From contig JADKHG010000013.1 of assembly GCA_016721875.1 (NCBI GenBank), forward strand, positions 1 to 64,000: a DNA stretch of 64,000 bases, given 5' to 3'. The number at the start of each line of letters is the position of its first letter. The first letter of the stretch is position 1. Shown here one piece after another: positions 57,220 through 64,000 of the stretch. A program made the translations under genes and the position numbers. Source of the stretch: Sphingomonadales bacterium (GTDB lineage: Bacteria; Pseudomonadota; Alphaproteobacteria; Sphingomonadales; Sphingomonadaceae). The notes under the pieces were generated by a model that saw only the letters and a program-made list of their open reading frames with translations, was not told where the DNA came from and made no database searches.

Positions 57220-57504
57220 ATGGATCGCGAAGCCTATTTGCGCAAATTGCACTTTCGTGCGCACCACCGTGGCACACGCGAAGCCGACGCCATTGTCGGC
57301 GGCTTCTTTGATGTTGCGCATAAACGATGGGGCGAAGCCGATTTCGCCTGGTTTGAAGCTCTACTTGAGGAGCAGGATGTCGATATCATGGGTTGGGCAT
57401 TGGGAACGATCCCGATTCCGGAACAATGGCTTGGACCGATGATGTCAGAAATGGCGAAGCTGGATTTTGTGAAATTACCGGCCGGACTCACGTCTGCCGA
57501 TTGA
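57220..57504 (+). CDS. sdhE: Succinate dehydrogenase flavinylation factor SdhE
   Basis: A 94-residue SDH assembly factor 2 homologue that promotes covalent FAD attachment to SdhA. The signature RGTREADAIVG (RGxxE) is at 17-27, and the rest is a small helical bundle (FFDVAHKRWGEADFAWFEALL). Its TGA overlaps a TTG that begins mfd. No sdh genes are in the window. The recG-sdhE-mfd arrangement is a known one in sphingomonads. Confidence 0.92.
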   Translation: MDREAYLRKLHFRAHHRGTREADAIVGGFFDVAHKRWGEADFAWFEALLEEQDVDIMGWALGTIPIPEQWLGPMMSEMAKLDFVKLPAGLTSAD

Positions 57505-60500
57505 ACGCCAAAGTGCCCGACCTTCAACAGATCATCAAAGCGCAGCGATCGCTGACGCTGTCTTCGATACCGGCGGGTTTCGAACCATTGCTGCTCGCCG
57601 ACCTTGCGCGCGCGGCCAAGCGGCGGACGGTGTTCATTGCGTCCGATGATACAGCGCTGCGCGCGCTCGCCGATACCATACCTTTTTTCGCACCGGAGCT
57701 GGAAATCCTGCAATTCCCGTCGTGGGATTGCCTCCCCTACGACCGGGCTTCGCCGTCGGTTCCAATAACCAGCCAGCGTATGGCGACGCTCAATGCCCTG
57801 CAGAAACCGGGGCAAGGCAAGCAATTGCTGCTGACGACAATCGGTGCGGTACTACAACGTGTCATCACCCCGTTCCGCATCCGTCAGACCGGCGCGATGC
57901 TCGCTTCTGGCGTATCGATCAGCCGCGAAAAGCTCGCCGCACTGTTGCAAGCCAATGGCTATTTCCGCGTCGATACTGTTGCCGAGGCAGGCGAATATGC
58001 GATACGCGGCAGTCTTGTCGATTTAATGCCCGCAGGAAGCGAAAGCGGGTTGAGGCTCGATTTTTTCGGCGACGAGATTGAAACAATCCGCGTTTTCGAT
58101 CCTCACCATCAGCGCAGCGCAGGCACGATCAAGGAGTTCGGGCTGCTGCCTGCGGTCGAGACACTGATGGACGAAGACGCCATCCGCCGTTTTCGCACCA
58201 ACTATCGCGAATTGCATGGCACTACCGCGACCGGTGATCCGCTCTATCAGGCGGTGTCAGACGGTAGGCGCTTGTCAGGGATGGATCACTGGCTGCCTCT
58301 TTTCGAGGAGCGGCTGGCGACGCTGTTCGACCATGTTGGCGATGATGCCTTGATTCTGCGCGATGCGGGTACGGTCGCCGCAGCCGAGCAGCGGTACGAT
58401 TCGATCATCGACTATCACGCCAATCGGGAAAAAGCGCAGACCAGCGAGCCCGGCAGTTATCGCCCGCTGGCGCCAGATGCGCTTTATCTGACTGCGGATG
58501 AACTGGAGCAACATTTCGCCGACAGCGCCGCGCATCTTGTCACGCCTTTTGCTGCGCCAGTTTCGGACAATATAGTCGATTTTGGCATATCCGCGGGCCG
58601 CGACTTTGCACCCGAACGCGCACGCAAAGACAATGTCTATGAGGCTGTTGGTAAGTATCTGAAAGCCGAAATCAAGGCCGGTCGCAAAGCCGTAATCGCC
58701 AGCTATTCGGCTGGCGCGCGCGACCGGTTACACGGTCTTCTTGCCGATCATGGTGCACCAAAACTGACCTTTGTCGAGGGATGGCAACAGGCGCTGGGCA
58801 CTGCAGCCTCTGGCAAGGCCGCAATGGTCGTGCTGCCGCTCGACCACGGCTTCGCCTCTCCCGATGTCGTCGTGCTGTCCGAACAGGATATATTGGGCGA
58901 CCGCCTTGTCCGTCGTCGCCGATCGAAGAAAAGTGCGGAAGCCTTTCTCGCCGAAATGGCAGTGCTTCAGGTGGGCGATTATGTCGTCCATATCGAACAT
59001 GGCATTGGCCGCTATGAAGGCTTGGCCTCTATCCCCGTTGGCCAAAGCCCGCACGACTGTGTGTCCTTGTCCTATGCGGGTGGCGACAAGCTGTATGTAC
59101 CGGTTGAAAATATCGACGTGCTGTCGCGCTATGGCGCGAATGACGGCAATGTCACGCTTGATCGTCTGGGTGGCGAAGCATGGCAACGGCGCAAAGCGAA
59201 GCTGAAGGAACGCATTACTGCAATTGCGCATGAATTGATCCGGACAGCCGCCGAACGCGCTTTGCGACCCGGTGTAACGATGGAGCTCGATTCACACGCA
59301 TACGCTGCCTTTGCCGACCGGTTCCCCTATGCCGAAACCGAGGATCAGGAACGCGTCATTGCCGAAGTGCTGGAAGATCTTGCAAGTGGCCAGCCGATGG
59401 ACCGACTGGTTTGCGGTGATGTTGGATTTGGCAAAACCGAGGTTGCAATGCGCGCGGCCTTTGCTGCGGCAATGACCGGCCATCAGGTTGCGGTGATCGC
59501 ACCAACGACCTTGCTCGCGCGCCAACATTATACCAATTTCACCGAACGCTTTGCCGATACGCCATTGAAGGTCGGGCGGCTGTCGCGGCTTGTCCCTGCT
59601 GGTGAAGCAACGAAGACGCGGGACGGATTGGCAGACGGAACTGTCGACATCGTCGTCGGCACGCATGCAGTGCTCGCCAAATCGCTGAAATTCAAACGTC
59701 TCGGGCTGGTGGTGGTCGACGAGGAACAGCGCTTTGGTGTGACTCACAAGGAGCAGTTGAAGGCGCTGAAAAGCGACGTTCACATGCTGACGCTGACGGC
59801 AACACCCATTCCGCGCACGCTGCAAATGGCGATGTCGGGGTTGCGCGACCTATCAGTAATCCAGACGCCTCCAGTCGACCGGTTAGCGGTCAGAACCTAT
59901 GTGATGCCGTGGGACGAAGTTGTGGTCCGCGAAGCATTGCTGCGCGAACATTATCGCGGCGGGCAGAGCTTTTCGTCGCTCCACGCATCGCCGATTTGCC
60001 CGAAATCGAGGACTATCTGCGCGAACAAGTGCCCGAAGTAAAATTCGTCACCGCGCATGGCCAGATGGGTGCGGGCGAAATCGAAGAGCGGATGAGCGCC
60101 TTTTACGACAAACGCTATGATGTGCTGCTATCGACCACCATTGTCGAAAGCGGACTCGATATTCCTAGCGCCAACACATTGATCATCCACCGTGCTGATC
60201 GGTTCGGGCTGGCGCAACTTTACCAATTGCGCGGGCGCGTGGGTCGCTCAAAGACTCGGGCTTATGCTTATCTGACATCGCCTGAGGACCGCTTGCTGGG
60301 CGAAGCGGCGGAGAAGCGACTGAAGGTCTTGTCCGATCTCGACAGTCTTGGTGCGGGCTTCCAGCTCGCCAGCCATGACTTGGATATTCGCGGTGCCGGT
60401 AATCTCGTGGGCGATGAACAATCCGGGCATATCCGTGAGGTCGGTTTCGAACTGTATCAGTCGATGCTTGAAGACGCGATCCTTGCGCTGCGCGCCGAAG

Positions 60501-60985
60501 CACATGGCCTTGCCAAACCCCGCGAAAGCTATAGCCCGCAGATCACTATCGATGCGCCGATCATGATCCCTGATGATTATGTACCCGACCTCGCGGTCCG
60601 CATGGCGCTTTACCGCCGATTGAACGACCTCGAGGAAGCTGGCGACATTGAAGGTTTTGCCGCCGAAATGACTGACCGCTTTGGTACGATCCCATCGCCC
60701 GCACAAAATTTGCTGCGGCTGATCGAAATAAAGCAGAATGCGCTGGTTGCAGGGGTTTCCAAGATCGAGGCAGGACCACGTGGGGCGCTGGTCAGTTTTC
60801 ATCAGGACAGCCCACCCAATGTCCCGGGTCTGCTCGCCTATGTCGAGAAAATCGGTGCGACCGCCAAATTGCGGCCCGACAGCAAGCTGGTGATCACCCG
60901 CAACTGGCCCGACCCAGCGTCAAAACTCAATGGCTGTCTGCAATTGTCTAAGGGGCTTGCGGCACTGGCGCGCAAGGCGGTCTAA
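57501..60985 (+). CDS. mfd: Transcription-repair coupling factor Mfd (frameshift)
   Basis: A 1161-residue translocase that removes stalled RNA polymerase and recruits UvrA. It has the UvrB-like N-domain (LEILQFPSWDCLPYDRASPS), the RNAP-interaction domain (VGDYVVHIEHGIGRYEG), Walker A GDVGFGKTE, DEEQRFGV, TATPIPRTL and the C-terminal TRCF domain. One T is lost from the run at 59970-59973; repair gives FFVAPRIADLPEIEDYL. TTG 57501 (MNAKVPDLQ) overlaps the sdhE stop (TTGA). A start within sdhE is less likely. Tail-to-tail overlap of 4 bases with the EAL gene. Confidence 0.95.
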
Positions 60986-62269
60986 CCGTTGAGCAGAGCA
61001 AAGCGTTCAAAGTCACTTGGCGACAATGGCTTCGACCTTAGGAATCCCTGGAAATAGTCACAGCCTTCTAGCCGCAGCATTTCCAATTCCTCTTCGCGCT
61101 CCACCCCTTCGGCAATGATCTTCAGTTCCAATGCCTTGGCCATTGCGATGATGGCGCGCAGCACCACCCGGTCGCGTGAGGCGCCGGTAATTGCGGGTGT
61201 CATACCCTTGTCGAGCTTCAGATAATCGAGCGGGAGTGCGGACAAATAGGACAGGACTCGAATAGCCTGTGCCGAAATCGTCAACCGCGATACGAATGCC
61301 CTGTGCACGCAATTTGTTGAGTTCGGCGGCAGCCAGATCAATATCGCGTACCAAGCTTTCTTCGGTCAATTCGAGCGTCAGCCGCTTGGCCGAAAATCCT
61401 GAATCGCGCAGTATCGCTGCCATGCGGTCGGCATAGCCTTCACCCAATTCCTCAGCACCCAGATTGACCGCAAGTCGCAAATCGGCAAGTCCGCCCGTCC
61501 ATCGCGAGGCAATGGACACTGCTTCCTGCTGGATCAGCGCCGACAATTCCTCGCGCAAATCGCAACGATCGGCCGATGCAAACAACCGACCTGCACCGAC
61601 TTCGCCTATTTCGGGATGATGCCAACGTGCGAGCGCCTCCGCACCTGATAGCCTCCCCGATGCCACCTCAAATTGTGGCTGCAACAGGATGATGATCTCG
61701 CCTGAAGCAATCGCCGACCGCAGACCTTTGTCGAGTAAGGCAGCCTGTTGTGACCCTCCGCGAATCGCAGGCCCAGCAAAGGAATATTTTCGCCCTTTGC
61801 GCGAATAGGCTTGCGCCAGTGCTTCATGCGCACGCTGCAGCAGGTCTGCTCCGGATTCTGCTTCTCCTGCGATAGCGATGCCGACACGTGGGCTGATGTG
61901 CAATGGCGCGCTCATACCGCCAAGTTCATCGGACAACAGACTGACAAGCCGTCGAGCAGCGGCTTCCAACTCGGTGGCACTGTGCTCCCCGGCAACGGCA
62001 ATCAGAAATTCGCGCCCCGGAAGGCGCGCCAAAACCGGTACGGTTGCCAGGCTTTCGCGGAAATAGGTCAATAGCCGGGCGCCGGTTTTGCGGATCACCA
62101 CATCGCCTGTTTCACGGCCATAGCGTTCGTTGATATGTTTGAGGTCGCGTATTCCGACCAGGAACAATGTTACCGCTCCGTCGCGCCCCTGATCATATTG
62201 CGCCACAAATTCGCGCGCCTTGCGGGCGCTCGAAAGTTGCAGCGTAGGGGCGATAGTCACAATACTCAT
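60982..62269 (-). CDS. Degenerate GGDEF plus active-looking EAL phosphodiesterase (frameshift)
   Basis: A 428-residue protein after one extra base near 61254 is removed. Residues 1-170 form a GGDEF fold in which the signature reads PGREF (84-88), so cyclase activity is unlikely. From 175 on is an EAL domain with EAL at 211-213, the NLGAEEL metal residue, ELTEES, DDFGTGYSSLSYL, KLDKG and AEGVE. All known catalytic residues seem kept, so c-di-GMP hydrolysis is expected. No membrane segments or sensors precede it. Adjacent to moaA (divergent) and 6 kb from pilZ. Confidence 0.9.
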
Positions 62270-62339
62270 CGATAGTCCCTTAACAGCAAAGTCTTTCGCA
62301 ACCATTGCCAGCGGACAACAGGACCGATAGGTGTGGCTT

Positions 62340-63326
62340 ATGCGCGATGGTTTCGGACGGACAATAGATTATCTGCGAATATCGGTGACCGACCGGTGCA
62401 ATTTTCGCTGCCACTATTGCATGCCCGAGCAACAGCGGTTTCTGCCCCGCCGCGAATTGCTCGACTATTCCGAAATCGCGTTGATTGCCGAGCGCTTTAT
62501 GGATCACGGCGTACGGCGCATCCGCTTAACCGGCGGTGAGCCGCTCGTGCGCCGCGACATTGGCGTGTTGATCGCTCATCTGGGCAAATATGTGACATCA
62601 GGTCGGCTGGAAGAATTGACCCTGACGACCAACGGCAGCCTGCTTGCTGACCATGCACAGATGCTGGCAAAGGCCAATGTCCATCGGATCAATGTCAGCC
62701 TCGACAGCCTGGATTCGGACCGCTTTGCCAGCATCAGCCGGGGCGGTCGGCTCAAAGAGGTGTTGGCAGGTATTTCCGCCGCCAAAGCCGTTGGTATTGC
62801 CATCCGAATCAATATGGTGGCGCTGCGCGATATCAACCAGATGGATCTGTTGCCCGTCGCACAATATTGCGCCGAAAACGACTTCGACCTTGCCCTGATC
62901 GAAACCATGCCGCTGGGTGAAGGCGTATCGGGCAGGCAAAATGATTATATCGCGCTCGACGAATTTGTATCGCCGCTCCGTGAGATAGCAAAGTTTATCC
63001 CACTCGCGCATCGGACATCTGGTCCTGCGCGCTATTGGCAGGTCGAACCGCTGGGCCTCAGGCTCGGTATGATCACGCCGCTCAGTCAGAATTTCTGTGA
63101 TAATTGCAACCGCCTTCGCCTGACAACCGACGGCAAAATCTTCATGTGCCTTGGCTCAAACCTGAACGTCGATCTGCGGCAAGCCATCCGCGAGGGGGGC
63201 GTTGGAGAAGTCGATAGGTTGCTTGAAACAGCCTTACGCCTAAAGCCCGAAAGGCATGATTTCGAAAACCAGCTGAACGACAGCACATCGCGACTGTCAC
63301 GCCATATGAATGCGACCGGGGGATAA
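62340..63326 (+). CDS. moaA: GTP 3',8-cyclase MoaA
   Basis: A 328-residue radical-SAM enzyme starting molybdenum cofactor synthesis with MoaC. The SAM cluster CxxxCxxC is C20, C24 and C27 (DRCNFRCHYC), TGGEPLVRRD follows, and the C-terminal cluster is NFCDNC plus a third cysteine in FMCLG. ATG 62340 is preferred; GTG 62331 would add three residues. The nadK ATG follows its stop after one base, suggesting one transcript. Other moa genes are not in the window. Confidence 0.93.
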   Translation: MRDGFGRTIDYLRISVTDRCNFRCHYCMPEQQRFLPRRELLDYSEIALIAERFMDHGVRRIRLTGGEPLVRRDIGVLIAHLGKYVTSGRLEELTLTTNGSLLADHAQMLAKANVHRINVSLDSLDSDRFASISRGGRLKEVLAGISAAKAVGIAIRINMVALRDINQMDLLPVAQYCAENDFDLALIETMPLGEGVSGRQNDYIALDEFVSPLREIAKFIPLAHRTSGPARYWQVEPLGLRLGMITPLSQNFCDNCNRLRLTTDGKIFMCLGSNLNVDLRQAIREGGVGEVDRLLETALRLKPERHDFENQLNDSTSRLSRHMNATGG

Positions 63327-63327
63327 A

Positions 63328-64000
63328 ATGTTCGAGCGTCTGGCCCTACTTGCGTCACCCGGCGCGCAAGCGCGTGAATCCGAAGCGCTGATGCGTAGCC
63401 GCTACAACTTTGTCTCGCTCGACGATGCGCAAGCCGCGATCGTGCTTGGCGGGGATGGGTTCATGTTGCAGGTGTTGCACCGCTTGCTCGAACAAAACCG
63501 GAACTTGCCCGTTTACGGGATGAATCGCGGCACAGTCGGATTTTTGATGAACAACTGGCATGCTGATGATTTGCTCATACGACTTGAAAGGCGAAGTCCT
63601 TTTCAGTCACCCGCTATGTGCCAAAATCGAGACCGCTGCCGGGCAGAGCTTCACCCTGCCCGCGATCAACGAGGTTTCGCTGCTGCGCGAAACGCGTCAG
63701 GCGGCAAAGCTGGAGATCATCGTCAATGGCCGCACGGTGATCGAGGAACTAATTTGCGACGGCGCACTGGTCGCAACGCCTGCTGGTTCGACAGCCTATA
63801 ATCTCTCGGCCAATGGCCCGATCCTGCCGCTCGATTCGCCACTGCTTGCTTTGACGCCGATAAGCCCATTCAGGCCGCGCCGATGGAAAGGAGCGATTTT
63901 GCCGGATCGCTATCTGGTGCGCATCAACATTTTGGAATCGGATAAGCGTCCCGTGAGCGCGGTGGCGGACCAGCGCGAAATCCGCGATATATCCTGGGTC
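63328..64000 (+). CDS. nadK: NAD kinase, 3' end beyond the window (frameshift)
   Basis: A PpnK-type ATP-NAD kinase that makes NADP. VLGGDGFMLQVLH carries the GGDG motif, and NEVSLLRETRQAAK and ALVATPAGSTAYNLSANGPILP carry the family core. The frame breaks near 63583; removing the C there restores LIRLKGEVLFSHPLCAKIET, and the frame stays open to the window end. Start ATG 63328. It is incomplete only because the window ends. Confidence 0.9.

Noticed and set aside
1..64000. CRISPR array, prophage or insertion sequence
   Set aside because: I saw no regularly spaced direct repeats, integrase, transposase or terminal inverted repeats.

Overview
The window looks like a chromosomal segment of a sphingomonad alphaproteobacterium, close to Sphingopyxis or Sphingorhabdus. 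The grounds are the dusB-ntrB-ntrC-ntrY-ntrX-hfq-hflX order, a double-domain Hfq, GCTTCGACAAGCTCAGC-type repeats, a large TonB receptor next to an S9 peptidase, and many 1- to 4-base gene overlaps. I see no prophage, insertion sequence, plasmid function or CRISPR. It is mostly core genome, and gene-free stretches are all short (the longest between supported genes is about 220 bases).

Layout. 1-2878 holds a carbonic anhydrase, lipA and ratA, all badly damaged, plus an unrecognised secreted protein. 2869-5161 (minus) is pncC/cinA, a secreted hypothetical and ispDF. 5279-12556 (plus) is dusB and the two nitrogen two-component systems NtrBC and NtrYX, followed by tandem hfq and hflX. 14495-23094 (minus) is mazG, an aspartic protease, then the tight run mltB-rlpA-dacC-tmk-holB-metG-tatD (wall remodelling plus replication and translation). 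A tRNA-Ser(TGA) lies at 23252. 23367-32317 (minus) holds an amidohydrolase, a coupled aminotransferase/sulfotransferase-like pair, CDF and APC transporters, a PAP2 phosphatase, a Cys-motif protein and lpdA. pdhC follows; its linker contains palindromic repeats. Next come uspA, rnr, a DUF805 gene, an archaeal/eukaryotic-type proS, two unknown plus-strand genes and phaR. 41025-46527 is an S9 peptidase with a TonB receptor. 46746-54689 has alr, an MHS permease, a divergent lipocalin-like/kinase pair, namZ with a DOMON-like gene, and tyrS. The rest is pilZ, recG, sdhE, mfd, an EAL protein, moaA and the start of nadK.

Sequence quality matters for every reader. At least fifteen genes, including essential tyrS, alr, mfd, lpdA and nadK, are broken by single-base indels, mostly in homopolymers. 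Adding or removing the predicted bases restores a whole number of codons in each of the fourteen genes where I could check. I read these as base-calling errors, not pseudogenes. The first 2.9 kb is much worse and also carries substitutions.

The most interesting items are the asymmetric tandem Hfq, the intergenic-type repeats translated inside pdhC, the Ca-loop-like acidic repeats in the TonB receptor, the divergent lipocalin-like/kinase pair, and the two-gene unknown module at 38854-40293. I see no clearly new multi-gene defence or mobile system.
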